The notes under the pieces are model-generated. The model ran no database searches, was not told the origin of the DNA, and saw only the letters and a program-made list of their open reading frames with translations. A DNA stretch of 64,000 bases from Eudromia elegans (taxonomy: Eukaryota > Chordata > Aves > Tinamiformes > Tinamidae), in NCBI GenBank assembly GCA_003342815.1, contig PTEX01000293.1:448172-512171 (forward strand). The letters are read 5' to 3'. The translations under genes were made by a program, and so were the position numbers. This document shows positions 12,487 to 24,065 of the stretch, in pieces. Numbering within the stretch: position 1 is the first letter of the stretch; each line of letters starts with the position of its first letter.

Positions 12487-15400
12487 ACGTGCACCAAGGC
12501 CGGGGATTCCGCTCCTGGAAGCCGCTGCCTCTGCTTTGCCCAGGTGAAAAACGGGCAGGTTTCTCATTATCCTGCTGCTTTCAATGGTCTCCAATTAACA
12601 AGTACTGCATTTAATTTCCATGCGTTCTGGTTATTATTATTTTTACAACCTCGTACAACCTACCCCTCAAGCTTCCAGACTTATTCTCCACGGTAGCTCT
12701 TGGCATCCTTCTTCCTGTTTCTTAATTAATATTTGCCATGCTCTTACTAAGCTAAGTCCATTCTCATTATTCTCAAACCAAAGCAGATAAGCTTCGTTCT
12801 CAACTAGGGGGAGCCTGGATAGAGACAGGGCACCTTCACAGCTGGATGTTTTGGTTTTGTTTGGATTGTGACAAGTCCCTTTGAGACCTGCGGTCAGCCC
12901 GAACAAGCGAGTGGACGAGTGGTGGAGTCAAAGCTCTCGCCTTGAGTCGCTCCAGCCAGCTGTGATATCCCTGCTAATGGTGATGAAAAATTCCCATTGA
13001 TGTTAAGGAGAGTTTTGCCTGAGAAAACAGGCGTCCCTACCGAGCTAACCAATATTTTTGCAGAGTTTCCTGCTGCATTTCAGCCATTCCAGGTTTGTTT
13101 CTCATGTACAAAAGCAACTGTTAAAATGATGGCACCAAAAACTGAACTTCAATGCCAAGCCTGCTATGCCCACGTGAACGGGACATTTTATCAAGTGCAT
13201 TAATGGTGAAAAGGAGGCTTGTTCCCATGGGCGATGTGGTGTCTCTCGAGGGGCAACGACCACATCTACTAGGCTGCACGTTGGAGGGAAGCATTTTCAG
13301 CTCCTTCTAGAAATAGAGAGTTTTGACCAGTTCATTTCACAAAACATTAGGAAGGTGGAGAAATTTGGGGAAAACTCCTATTTCTTCATCTCCCTCCGGT
13401 GCCGGAGCTGCAGGTTGGAAGGCTCTTGTGCCTAATTGCCCTGGCTTAATAACCAGTTCACATACTAACGATGCATGGCCTATGTGTACTGCATCCGTGA
13501 CTGGTGTACGTGAGCTGCCGCAGCCCTGGAAGGAGGAGGGACACGCGTGAGGCCTCCTGCGGTCCTCCAAATCCAGCATCTTCAGGCTCTTCTTCAGCAT
13601 TTTCCACTTCTTTGATAAGGAAGGGCAGCTTTCCTTAGAGGCTGAGAAGTCTTCCCTATCAGACTGCATATGCTCGATACTGGGAGGAAAATGTAACGGG
13701 GTCCCCTTCAGAAAGGCAACCGAGCACCAAGCAGCGGGGACACTTTGGGGGTCGGCAGGCGGAGAGAAGGCTCAAACCCACAGAGTCTGTCCCTACTGTT
13801 AGTCTCACATCAGAATCTGTGTTAGAATCCATTCAGATCGAACAAATCTGGGCAAATATCAGCCTAGATAACACCATGGATGTAAAGCTATTGCAGGCTT
13901 ATTTTTCCTTTTTTCCCCTTCTTCTTCTTTAGCTCCAGCACAAAAAAAAAATCAGGAGGTTGAGAGAGGGAAGGGCGCAGCGTGGAGAGAGCAGAGCACA
14001 AATAATGCAATATTTCATAATTTAATTTCGCAGCGCCCGGTTGCTGGAACAACCTAGGCAGGGTGTTGGCTCCGCAGTGGGGACGTGGGAGCTTAGAGGG
14101 GCCGGCGGCTCTCGCAGAGGACGTGCACGTCCCCCCTGCCCCTCTTCCGCGGGAGAGATTAAAGTGACCTCGGGGGATAAAACCCTGCCGAACCCCCGCA
14201 AGCGGCTCTGCAGCGTGGTCTGTATTTGTACAGTATGGGAAAGAAGAGCTCGGATTAAATCCCCGGCCTTTGAGAAAAGTTTGTCTGTTCCTTAAAAAAG
14301 GAATCGAGGAAAGGAAAAAAAAAAAAAAAAGGCTATTTTATTTTAGAGCCGGAACCTCTTTCATGGTCCCATGATCTCATGAGCTCTTTGGCTGGCCTGT
14401 GACCCTTCAACCTTGCACTACACGTTTCTTTTCTAAATTAGCCAGTGTTGAGACATCAAGGGGGGGAATATCAAGGTTATTATAAAAGGCATCATTCTCT
14501 CCCCAAAATGTCAGCGTGAGTGAGTCACTGCACGTAACCACTTAGCTTTTGTGAGGCAGCAAGGAAGGTCTGAAAGTGAGATCCAGGGTCCCCCCCAGCC
14601 ACCAGCTTCCATTTAAAATGCTTTAAGAAGCGGTGTCCCTGGCATGGGCCACTAGAGTTGCAAAGGGACCCAGCCTTGCCCCCGTAGCCACAGAATAAAA
14701 GTCCTGCCTGAGGCACAATTATGCATATGATATAAAATGACGTGGATATTACAAGCAATTTGCTGGCGAGGCTATGCCCCAAGTAACACTGTTTTAGGAA
14801 AGGAAAAGTGTAATACAGAACGAAGGGTGCTGGGGAGCTCCGCCGTTTCCCGCAGCCAGGCTCCATGCATCAACCCGCGTTCGTGCTCTCTGGTTTCTAG
14901 CAGGTTGACGAGATGAAATCAGATTAAGAGCTCTATTTTTAATCTTAAGAACATGGGTGTGTGTCGTCTGGCATCTTGGAAAATCCAGCGCTGGATGTTT
15001 ATGTGTTCCTGACACGCGGAACAATGCGCACAGAGATACTGAGATTGCAAGCAGATGTTGGATTAGAAGGGTGCCAAATCCTCGCCCGGGATAAGTCAGT
15101 GTCTTCACTGACATCCCGCTGTCTTCCAAGGTCTTGGCCTTTGCGCGCCCTAAAATCCATGTGGCCACAATCCACGCAGGCTCCTTGTGGTGTTAAATAC
15201 GTAGATCCTAAAAGGAAGAGCATGCTGGACCAGATCGGCTGCAGCCGTAACTCGCGTGCAGAGGCACCCGGGAGGTGGGGCTGGCACTCGGGAAGCCGCC
15301 CGTGTCACCTGCTGATTGTCTTGTTGGCGACTCGGAGGAGCCGGCACGGCAGGGATGCACCTCCAAACTCGCCCTCAGGGGTGGCAGGACCCGGCTGGGG

Positions 15401-16538
15401 CGGCGGCAGAGGACGAGGCACCAGCTCTGAGACACCCTGTGAGCAGGGCGAGGTGCCCCCCTTGCTGCTCCGTGCTCCTACCTAGTGATGTGCGGGCCAG
15501 TTTGGAGCCATTCAATACTAGGCCCTGCTTACAAAACAAATTCAGTACCGTGTCCCTACTCCCTATGCGCTGTTATGTAATCTGGGGGGGCCTGGGAGTA
15601 TGGAAGGCTCTGCTGAAAACCTTGTCCAAAAAGGCTGATATATATTTCTTGGGGCAGGCCCAATTAGCAGCAGGTTCTCTAATGAGTTTGGGCATTTCTT
15701 TATCTTTTGGCTTTCACGACTCCCTTCTCCTGGGAAAGTGTGACACGCACACAGAGCACAAGCACAGCCCTGCTGGGAGGGAGAGGCCCTCCCAGCGCCG
15801 CGTTCCTTTAAGTCACCGCTCTCAAATCGGGCTGTTCAGCCCCAAACAGAGCCCACGTGGCAGTCACCTGCGTGAGGCATGCGCTCTGCCTGGCGTCACT
15901 TGCTTGGTGATGTCCGTGGGTGACCTGGCAGTCGTAGAGGACGGGTTCCCGTTTTCGGGTGACCTGCCCGTGTCCCCATAGCCCCGAGAGGAGCCGCGCG
16001 GGCCCCGGCGGGGAAGAAGCGAGGTGGGACCTCCTCGGTGCCCTCGACAGCTTCACTGAGTTTGGCTGCGCGCAGGGGTGTGCGGAGCGGCTGGCGAGCG
16101 GGGCAGAGCTTGCCCCAGGCCCTGGAGGAGCCGGCCCGAGCGAGGGTGAAACCAAACGAAGCGGGCAGAGAAGGCACCCAGCTCTTCCTGCCTGGTGGAG
16201 ACATTGCATCCCACATGCCAGGTTTTCTCTGCTTTTGCCTGCCCGTCTCGTGCCTCGCTCGGTCCTTGCTTCCCTGCCCCGGCTCGAGCTCTTCCTCCAG
16301 TTGCTCAACTCCCTTTTGCTCGCTTTTTGCCAAGCTCCTTTCTTCTAATTGAGCGTGTGCAGCAAGTGGATCTGATACTTGAATACACGTGGAAGAAATC
16401 CCATTTCTTCCTGCTTCCTAGAGACCTGCTCTAGTTGTAAGCCGTCTGCTCGCATCAAATATATATACACCATGTAATTTATGAGATCTCTATAATAAGG
16501 TTCTCATTAGGACGGCATGTGAGCGGCTCGCAGGCGCA
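12487..16538. other. Upstream flank, no gene seen
   Basis: Contains A-runs at about 13940 and 14311-14327, and rising GC content toward 16 kb. The 221-codon frame at 15316-15981 and the overlapping minus frames show no likeness or codon pattern. A pyrimidine-rich run ending TTCTTTAG at about 13932 resembles an acceptor, but no exon follows. Confidence 0.65.
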
Positions 16539-16593
16539 GGGTCAGGTCAGGAGCTCCGTGCTCAGCGGGGAGGTGACCCACGGGAGGTCACCT
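16539..16593. promoter_or_regulatory. Cluster of nuclear-receptor half-sites
   Basis: GGGTCAGGTCAGG at 16539-16551 holds two overlapping AGGTCA-type half-sites. Then AGGTGACC (16571-16578) and GGTCACCT (16586-16593) form a perfect 8-base inverted repeat with a 7-base spacer. AGGTCA is the core bound by retinoid, thyroid and related receptors. It lies about 1.1 kb before the GPC1 start codon. Function is inferred from motif only. Confidence 0.3.
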
Positions 16594-16939
16594 GCTGGAG
16601 GGAGCTGCTGGTGGAGCTGATACCTGCAGCTCTGTGTCCTGCGCCGGGCTGAGGGAGCAGCGGGGCAGGGGGGTGTAGCCCGGGGCCTGGCCGTGGGCAC
16701 TGGGCACGGCAGGGTGGCGTTGGTGGCACGGGCTGTGGGCCGGGGCTTTGGTTTGGTGGGGCTCGTGTCTCCTGCGGTGCCTCCCTCTGTGCAAGCCGGG
16801 GCTCGTGGTTAGGGTGGGAGCTGCTTGCGGGAGGCTGCGGGGAGCCGGGAGCAGCCGGGCGGCATCGGGCGCGCGTGGTGCAAGGCTGGGGAGAAGGCAG
16901 GAGAGGGATGGCTCGGGAGGCAGGAACCTGGACCCGGCG

Positions 16940-17147
16940 GGGCTCAGGTCGGATAGTAGGAAAATTCCTGCACGGCAGGAGCAGTGCGGCGCTGGAACGG
17001 GCTGCCCAGGGAAGCGCCGGAGTCACCGTCCCCTCAGCGTCCGAGAAGCGGCCGGGACAGGGTCTGACCGGCAGGGTGGGGATGGGCTCACGGCTGGCTC
17101 GACCTTCTCTGAGGTCTTTTCCAGCCGCAGGAACTCTGTGATTCCAT
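16940..17147 (+). mobile_element. CR1 LINE 3' tail, plus orientation, in the GPC1 promoter flank
   Basis: A 5'-truncated CR1 tail. Diagnostic stretches in order are AGGTCGGATAGTAGGAAAATT, TGGAACGGGCTGCCCAGGGA, GGAGTCACCGTCCC, and the end GAGGTCTTTTCCAGCCGCAGG with CTGTGATTCCAT. These follow the known bird CR1 3' consensus, which ends in short GATTCT-type repeats. The copy is well diverged, hence old, and carries about 18 CpGs, far more than most CR1 copies. No reverse-transcriptase coding part is present. Confidence 0.8.
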
Positions 17148-17282
17148 AGCGCGGGCTCAGCTGCCGCGTGCTCCGTGAGCCTCTGGCCACTCGGAACTCC
17201 TGGGACTCTGACTGGGGCTTTTTTCATCTTGGCACCAGCTCCACTTGGTCTTTTAGCCCGTGAATGGGGAAATTCTCCTCAG

Positions 17283-17355
17283 GGATCACGGAATCCCCGC
17301 GGTTGGAGAAGACCATCAGGATCACGCAGCGCGGCCGTACCCGGCCCCAGCACGC
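17283..17355 (-). mobile_element. CR1 LINE 3' tail, minus orientation, next to the gap
   Basis: Reads on the + strand as GATCACGGAATCC, GGTTGGAGAAGACCATCAGGATCA and CCCCAGCAC, the reverse of a CR1 3' end (compare AATCACAGAATC, GGTTGGAAAAGACC, AAGATCATCAAG). It lies 135 bases from the plus-strand CR1, the two tails facing each other. The body probably runs into the gap. Base changes are mostly A/T to G/C relative to the usual consensus. Confidence 0.65.
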
Positions 17356-17363
17356 TGCTGGTC

Positions 17364-17387
17364 CCGCCCCCGCGCTGGCCCCGCCCC
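17364..17387. promoter_or_regulatory. GC boxes just upstream of the gap
   Basis: Two Sp1-type GC boxes, CCGCCCCCGC near 17364-17373 and GGCCCCGCCCC at 17377-17387, stand about 305-330 bases before the GPC1 start codon. Sp1-family binding at paired GC boxes is usual for TATA-less CpG-island promoters. The transcription start probably lies in or beside the gap that follows. Confidence 0.45.
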
Positions 17388-17390
17388 TCG

Positions 17391-17688
17391 NNNNNNNNNN
17401 NNNNNNNNNNNNNNNNNNNNNNNNNNNNNNNNNNNNNNNNNNNNNNNNNNNNNNNNNNNNNNNNNNNNNNNNNNNNNNNNNNNNNNNNNNNNNNNNNNNN
17501 NNNNNNNNNNNNNNNNNNNNNNNNNNNNNNNNNNNNNNNNNNNNNNNNNNNNNNNNNNNNNNNNNNNNNNNNNNNNNNNNNNNNNNNNNNNNNNNNNNNN
17601 NNNNNNNNNNNNNNNNNNNNNNNNNNNNNNNNNNNNNNNNNNNNNNNNNNNNNNNNNNNNNNNNNNNNNNNNNNNNNNNNNNNNNNNN
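17391..17688. other. Assembly gap (298 N)
   Basis: An unbroken run of 298 N replaces the sequence between the GC boxes and the GPC1 start codon. GC-rich first exons are often missing from bird assemblies. The GPC1 5' UTR, and probably its core promoter, are therefore unknown, and any translation crossing it is meaningless. Confidence 0.99.
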
Positions 17689-17691
17689 AGG

Positions 17692-17848
17692 ATGCGGCTC
17701 CTGCCGTGGGGGCTGTGGCTGCTGTGTGTCGCCTCGCCCGCGGGCCGCGCCGAGAGCGGCGGCAAGGCGCGGAGCTGCGCCGAGCTGCGGCAGCTGTATG
17801 GGGCCAAGGGCTTCGCGCTCGGCGGCGTGCCCCAGGCCGAGATCTCCG
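17692..17848 (+). CDS. GPC1: GPC1 coding exon 1 (start codon, signal peptide, mature N-terminus)
   Basis: First coding exon of glypican-1, a heparan-sulfate proteoglycan held on the outer cell surface by a GPI anchor, where its chains bind growth factors such as FGFs. The 157 bases encode 52 residues plus one base. Residues 1-20 form a signal peptide with a Leu/Trp-rich core and an AGRA end, so cleavage is likely before Glu21. The mature start contains Cys29 (human Cys32 by my recall) and the block from YGAKGF to VPQAEIS, which matches vertebrate GPC1 closely and GPC2/4/6 less well. ATG at 17692 is chosen because it opens the signal peptide and has A at -3; the gap ends only three bases upstream, so the 5' UTR is not visible. 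The exon ends in TCCG before GTGAGTG, a strong phase-1 donor. It lies in a CpG island, as expected for a broadly expressed gene. The alternative, another glypican, is unlikely once exon 2 is considered. Confidence 0.96.
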
Positions 17849-18850
17849 GTGAGTGCCCGCCCGCCCGCGCGCGCTGCCCTGCCCCGGCGTGGCCGGCCCG
17901 GCTGCCCTGCTCTGCCCGTGCCGGGTGTCAGGTGTGCGGAGCCTCCTCCTCGGCCCGGCTCCCTTAGACACCAGCCGCGCTCGGCTCCTTTGTACGGAGC
18001 CTCCGGGGCATCGAGAGAGCGGCGGGCGCTGTCTGCAGCCCCCTCTTCCCCCCGGGGGGAGAGAAGCTCTTTCTTTGCTTTCCTCTTATTTTATTTGATT
18101 CCTCCTCTTCCCGCTGGTGTAAGTTGCGGTGCTGGGGCTCGGGAGCGGGGTCGGGCGCTGCCGCCCGCCTCGCGGGAGCTCCTCGCTCCACACAAAGCCC
18201 CGGCGTGCCCGGGCCGACCTGCAGGGACAGCCCGGGGCGAGGGGCCCGCGGCGCGCGGCGCTTCCCGGGGAGGCTCCGCGGGGAGCGGCGGAGCCGCGTG
18301 GACCTCGCGTGGACGCGAGCGAACGGGTGCCGCCTTTGTCGCGCGGCCGCCAGGAGCGGGATCCGCGGTGGGGCGAGCGGCGCCCGAGGGTGCCCGTGCG
18401 GAGCCGTCCGAGGGCGCCGGCAGCGGGGAAGGGACCCGGTCAAGGCGGGAGGTGCCTCCGAACCCTTTGGGAAGGTGAGCGCCGCCGGGGCGCCCTGCGG
18501 CTGGAAGGTCCCTGCGCCGCCCGGGCTTGAGAGGGCTCTGGGGGTCAGGCTTGGCCTGGCAGCCCGTGCTGGGGGGTGGTATTCGCTGTGGGGCAGCGCA
18601 GGCGGCTCCGAGGGCCGCGCCCGGCGCTCGCGGGTGCGGAAAGAAGCAGCCGGGGACACAAAGGTTTCCAGCGGGTCTGTTTGTGGAGCGCTCCTGGTGC
18701 GCTGGGGGCCTTGGGAAGGGGGTGGCAGTGGAGCTGCAGTGCGGGACCCGCTGCCCCGGCGCTGCGCGGAGGAGCTGCCCGCGGGCACGTTGCAACTGGA
18801 GGAATTGCACCGGGACCGGCCTGGGGAAGAAGTTTCTGCCCGCGTTGTAA

Positions 18851-21800
18851 ACCTGCTAGCTAAAGCATTGAACAGGCTGGGATCTTTGTTGGTTGTTGAC
18901 ACGTGTCTCTTCTAACTCGCAGCTATTCGGGAATGCCCTTTGCTGCTGCTGTGGGGCTTATCCTGGGTGGATAAAACCACCTCTTGATCAATATTCTTTA
19001 TTATGAGCGTTTCTGAGGCTTGTAGTAGAGGTTGGGGGGTGTTGTCACGTGCTGGGCAGGTTAGTGCTGAAGTTAATGTGGGTTTCCCCTGTTGGATCAG
19101 GTGGGATTGGTGCCTCCAAGCATCTGTGTATCCACAAACAACTCGTGGGCGAGTTAAAAAGTGCTGGGGCTGCTGGTTCAGGGGTGGACGTGCACGGGGG
19201 CCTCCCCGTGCCGGCGGGGTCGCGAGCACCACCAGCTTTCCTGACCTTCTTTCCGAGTGCGGCAGTGGCTCTGGAGCCGTGTCCCAAGGGTGCTGCCAGG
19301 CGGGAGCACCCAGGGCACCCGGACACCCCGATTCGGAGCGCTGCTGCAGCCCCCCTCGACAGGGGCGCGTGGGCTGCGGGCACGCCTGGCCCGGGCGCGC
19401 GTTGAGCGCGTTTCCAGCACGCTCCACACCTCCCAATCCCTGCTCTTTGTTGCGATTTAAGAGGATTACGCCTCGCAGGACGCCTGTGCGCGCCGCAGAA
19501 GGTAGCGCCGCACGGCTGCTGTCACCAGCCGGCCGGGAGACAGGGATCCGAGGCCGGGATGAACCCCTGGACTGCTCATGCGGCACCGGGAAGGGAGTTG
19601 CTGCTTTTCCTGCTGGGGTTTGTGCTGAAGCGCTCCGAGTGTGTGAGTAGCTGCGATCGAATGGGCTTAGGGGGAAGGCACCGCGTTGTATTCCGAGGCT
19701 TTGAAGTCAGTGGCCAAGCTGCCCGGCTCGAAAGCGGCGTCTGCTCGTGTTGGTAACCCAAGGAGCGCCTGCGTGCTCGGCCTCGCGGGGGATGTGCTGC
19801 CTGGAAGAGAGCTGGGAACGCCGAGGGAATTACTCCCTGCCCCTTGGGTGTGGGAAAATTACGGACCTGGCTTCCTTGGCGCTTAATAACAGGAGCAAAG
19901 GGTTCCTGGGCGCCGGGGAGTGCTGCAGCACCTTCCTCTGTGAGCGTGGGATACCTCGTGTGGAATAAGGAGGAGTCTCCTGCAGGAGATGCTGCTCTTT
20001 CTGCGCCGTTCAGACAGCCCGGGGTGGCTCTAGCTGGGTGTGGGTGACCGTCCTCAGCACCTCGAGCTAGAGGAGCCTTGCGAGTGCTGCTTGACACGGA
20101 GGTGCTGGCCCTTGGTCCCTGTCCAGGCCAGGTTTCCGCTTGTTCCTCCCCAGGGTGAATCCTTCCTCGACCTGCCTCCTTGCTGCCCTGCACATGGGAA
20201 AGGGGCGCGAGGCCCCAGGAGAAGAGCAGAGCGCAGGGTAAAGCCGGCAGGGCCCCTCCAGGCTGAATCCCTGCTCACCTAGTCGTGCGTCTCCAGCCTG
20301 CGCTTTCCGGGATCCGTAGCGGGAAGGAGTCGGAATGGGCCGTTTTCGTCTGCCCCCCCTTCTGGGCCGTACAACTCGCTTGAAAAGGAGACTGTATCAA
20401 GGGGGCTCTTCATCTCCCCAGGAAAGGTGCTTCCTGCTGGAGTTGGTGCAGACGCTTGGAGCAGGATGCCTGACCTGTGTCTTCATTATGGGCTTTGTTT
20501 AAAATCTGTGTTCGTCTTGATTTGCGTGCTTTACACATGGCGATTGTTTTGTTGATGCCTCAATGCAAAGCGTGCGCACGCGGCAATTAGGAAAATTACG
20601 TTTATGGAGAAAAATGGGCTCCCTCTAGTGGTTGACGACAGGACCCACTTGCAGGCTCCGATGAGCATCGCCTCGGCGGACCGAGCGCTTCCCGAGTTCC
20701 CGTCGGAAATCTGGCAAGCTCTGCACTTAGATTTTTTCACTGCGCTTTATCTTCTTGCCTGGTGGCGATTCTCTCTGTTTGGAGGCTCTGCCTGGCTGTC
20801 GCTGCGGTGTGGGTGACTAAGCGCTCGCCACGTAATTACCCTTATCAGCTGTGTCTGACAAAACTGTTTCGGCAGCTCCTTTTGTTGGCGAAGCAAAACG
20901 TGGTGGAGCCTGTGCTGCTCCCCAGGAACTCGTGTTCGCACCTCGCTGGAGCCCCCCTGCCCCTCGCCCCGGCTCCCTTCCCTGTCCCATGGCTTTCAGA
21001 GGGAGCTGAAAATACTGGAAGTAGATTTTGCAGTGTGCAGATCCGCAGCTTCCTTTTACGAACAGGCTTGGATTCCCTCATCTATGGTTGAGCCTGTGTT
21101 CTCCTAGGTATTCCTGGATATTCCTTTCTCTGTGTCCGTGGTGCTCCGGTGGGTGCCTAGCAGGGACCCGTGTCAGGAAAGCGTTGCGTTTGGTCCCGGT
21201 TACCAGAACACGGAGTCCAGAACTCCGGGCAAGCCAGCTTCTTGTTTCCTGTCCTATTCTATGGAAAGGTCCGAGTGCCCGAGCCCGGGTGCTCCGACAC
21301 CTCCCTGCTGCGCCGTGGTGCCCCTGGCAGCTGAAACCCGTCCTGAAGGAGCACCCGGTTCCCAGGGAGTCGAGTTACCGCCGCTGCCGGAGTCACTCTG
21401 CAAAATATAATGAAGCTTTAGAGCGCGGACACTTAGAGCGCCCGTGTCTGCGCGACGGAGCTGCGAGCCGGGGCTGCTGCCCCGTGACGTGCTCCGGTTT
21501 TCCCTGGAATCCTCAAGACGGGGAAAACTGCTCTTTTCCTTAAGGTCTGAGTACGCAGCCCTGCTGCGTGGCGGTTGTTCACAACGCTCCAGCTCTGTGT
21601 TTTACAAAATACGTTAATCACAGTTGTGTTGACTGTGCAGAGCTTATAGAACTAATTCAATGTTTTGTGCCTCTTCATACATAATGCAGCATGGATCAAA
21701 AGTGCAGAATTGAACTCCTCTGCTGGCAACATGCGTTAAAACCGTGTTTTATTTTATGTTTTTAATTTGCCATGCGTGCTTCTGAAGTATTAAAAGAGAA

Positions 21801-22630
21801 GAAAACAAAAGTAAAAGTATTTGCTGCGGTTTCAAAGAGCAACAAGTTAGTACTTATGTGCACACTCTTTTATATGGCTAAAATGCAAACAGTGTATGAC
21901 AAATAGTATTGGCTTGCAAAAAAAGTTGGTGTTTTGTAGGACTGTAAAACCTACCCTGTGTAGCTTGACTGGAGCAGGTCTTGGGGCTCTGGTCCCAACA
22001 GGTCAGGAGCCTGTTGCGTTTTCCCTTGGTCATGGGTGCAGAACTGGGCCGGGCAGCATGGGCGGCCGTGGGGCGGACACGGTCCCTGGACGGTGTCCCC
22101 GCCGCCGTGAGAGCAGCCCGAGGTCCCCGTCCAGCGGTGCCACCAGGGAGGCACCCTGGGACCTGCCGGGAGAGGCCGCACTGGGTCTCGCCTTGCGGGG
22201 TTTGGAGCAGAGAACTCCAGCTGTGGGACTCGTCACGTCTTGGAGTTGTGTCCGCAGGGCTGTGGGCCTCGGCAGGGAGGAGTGTGGGGCAGGGGCTGTC
22301 ACCAGCTGCCCGGCTTGGTGCCCGCACGAGCAGGCGACTCGGTGCATTGCGGAGCTTGGGAAGAGTCGGCCAAACCAGCCTGGCGAACGGCTCCCTTGGC
22401 GCGGGCTGGCCCAGATGTGGGTGGCCAGGGTGGGACGTGACCCTCCGTGTAATTCAGGGGGTTTAGGCTTGCTCCTGGGATGGTCAAGGTGCTCCGGGAT
22501 GTGGTATGCAAGGAGATGCTGTTGAAATTGGGTTTGCTGGACGTTAAAGGCAGCTAGAGGAAACCCCATTGCCGTCAATAACGGGAGGAGAGGAAACGGG
22601 CTGGGTCCGGGGCTGTGTGGGGTCAGGGCA
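18851..22630. other. Intron 1, first part, no further feature
   Basis: GC-rich at 19.2-20.3 kb and 22.0-22.4 kb, AT-rich near 21.6-21.9 kb. Overlapping two-strand frames are the product of GC content. No repeat is recognised up to the CR1 at 22631. Confidence 0.65.
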
Positions 22631-22861
22631 GGGGGTGACAGGCAGAAGTTGGAATGGGTGAATTTTGATACATGGGGAAACTTGTTCAGCTTGAGGGTGA
22701 TCGAATCCTGGAGGAGAGGACAGGGAGGTGGTAGGAGCTCCATCTTTCAAGTTATTCATGTTTTGAGTGAATAAGATCCTCTCTGGCCTTGCTTTGAGCA
22801 AGGGATTGGACCAGGTGACTGCACGGGGACCTTCCAGCTAAAACTGTTCGGTGCTTCTGTG
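22631..22861 (+). mobile_element. CR1 LINE 3' tail in intron 1
   Basis: Matches a CR1 tail along its length: GGGTGACAGGCAGAAGTTGG, AATTTTGATACATGGGGAAA, CAGGGAGGTGGTAGGAGCTC, then GAGCAAGGGATTGGACCAGG, GACCTTCCAGC and a worn GATTCT-like end. It is truncated at its 5' side and old. It lies in the same direction as GPC1. Confidence 0.8.
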
Positions 22862-24065
22862 CGAATGTCGCGTTCGTGCCCTACGGGGTGGAGTGGGGAT
22901 GGGTGTGGGTAGAGCTGCCTCCATCCAGCATGTAGTGAAAGCCCAGGAGGAGGAACAGTGCTCTTGTCCATGAGACATGGCCCATGCTGGGCCCCGGGAG
23001 GTGCCAGTTTCATTCTCTGCTCTGGCAAACCTGTCTGGCCTGGTCCTGGGCGGGCTGCTTCGTGTTTCCAAGCCCCAGCTCTGCCCTCTTCTCTTTACAT
23101 TACAATATTTTTGTTTTGTGATTTGTCTTTAAATTATAATGTCTTGGAGTGCGATATCTCACTGTTTCACTGTTTTACCGCACAGTGCTGGGTGCGATGG
23201 GGCCATGAATCTTCATCATGATACGTGAATAATAAACAGTAAGAGCAAGACTTAGGGCCACGTTGTGCCTCTGTTGCTTGTGATGGGTAAAGGCAGGACT
23301 TTTGCTGATTAAAATGCTATGTTGGTCAACCTGACCAAGATACATGGGCCTTGCTGAGCAGGTTTTATGAGCCTGTTGCCTCAATCTTGTTGCTTGTTTG
23401 TTGTGTTTGATTGTTGCTTGCAGGTATCTAAACCATTTAGTTCACAGGTCAGGGAATGGTAAATGCCTTTAATCTGTATCCCTTTCACTTCTTCCATTAT
23501 TTTTCACTTAGTGTTTCGTTCAATGGTTAATGAACTGTGTTCATTAGAAAGGAGCTGGGCTGCTGAGTGCTGTGTGTCCAGGGAAAAAGAAAACTGGAAC
23601 CTCCAATTCCATTGAAGATAGAAACCAAAACTGTAGAGAGCAGCTGATGGTTAACTTGGGTTGGAGGCAAGGTTAGCCAGCACAGCTTTACCTTTGCAGC
23701 CTAGAATGTAGGTTAATAGTATTTCAGTTGGGTCCGTGCCTGGAGTTGTGCTGCATCTGTTGTTTATATTTTCAGACTGTGAAGAAACCAATATCTGCTA
23801 TGTAGCCAGCTATTTTTATCGTGATTGTAAGATAGTGTCTAATAAAATCCTGCGTGGTAGAATCCTCATCGTTGTAGGTGGCCTTTACTTTTGCAACTGT
23901 GGTAATATTTGCGGTGTTGAACTACTTCTTGCAAAGTGGAACACAAGGGTGTGTGTTGCAGTACAGACCATGCAAGGCTGAGGTGCCGACGCAGACCATG
24001 CAGCCCCGTTGCTCTTGGGAGAAACTTGATTTTGCCCACTAGAGCCAAGCGAAGAGAACAGAGGG
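22862..24065. other. Intron 1 between CR1 and CpG islet 1
   Basis: Ordinary intronic DNA, AT-leaning at 23.1-23.9 kb. No gene, repeat or motif of note. Confidence 0.65.

Larger units (their letters stand above)
16000..18850. promoter_or_regulatory. GPC1: CpG island spanning GPC1 promoter, exon 1 and early intron 1
   Basis: CpG dinucleotides become frequent from about 16.0 kb and are very dense from the gap to about 18.5 kb, fading near 18.85 kb where AT-rich DNA resumes. Exon 1 sits inside. Such islands mark promoters that stay unmethylated in the germline. Long open frames occur here on both strands because CpG-rich DNA has few stop codons; none resembles a protein. The edges are set by eye. 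Confidence 0.8.

Noticed and set aside
13900-13932. Long pyrimidine run ending in TTTAG, like a splice acceptor
   Set aside because: No open frame or donor follows and no partner exon is known on this strand.
14481-14489. TATAAAAGG resembling a TATA box
   Set aside because: No start-like site, donor or CpG context follows; similar words occur at 41199 and 47731 and are expected in AT-rich DNA.
1-17390. Search for OTOS, the mammalian upstream neighbour of GPC1
   Set aside because: Its conserved core (PYWPFSTSDFW) was not found in any frame on either strand, so the gene is absent here or lies farther away.
17964-18902. Minus-strand frame of 312 codons and a plus-strand frame of 263 codons over the CpG island
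   Set aside because: Both come from stop-poor, CpG-rich DNA; composition is Pro/Arg/Ala/Gly-rich with no domain, and they overlap each other on opposite strands.
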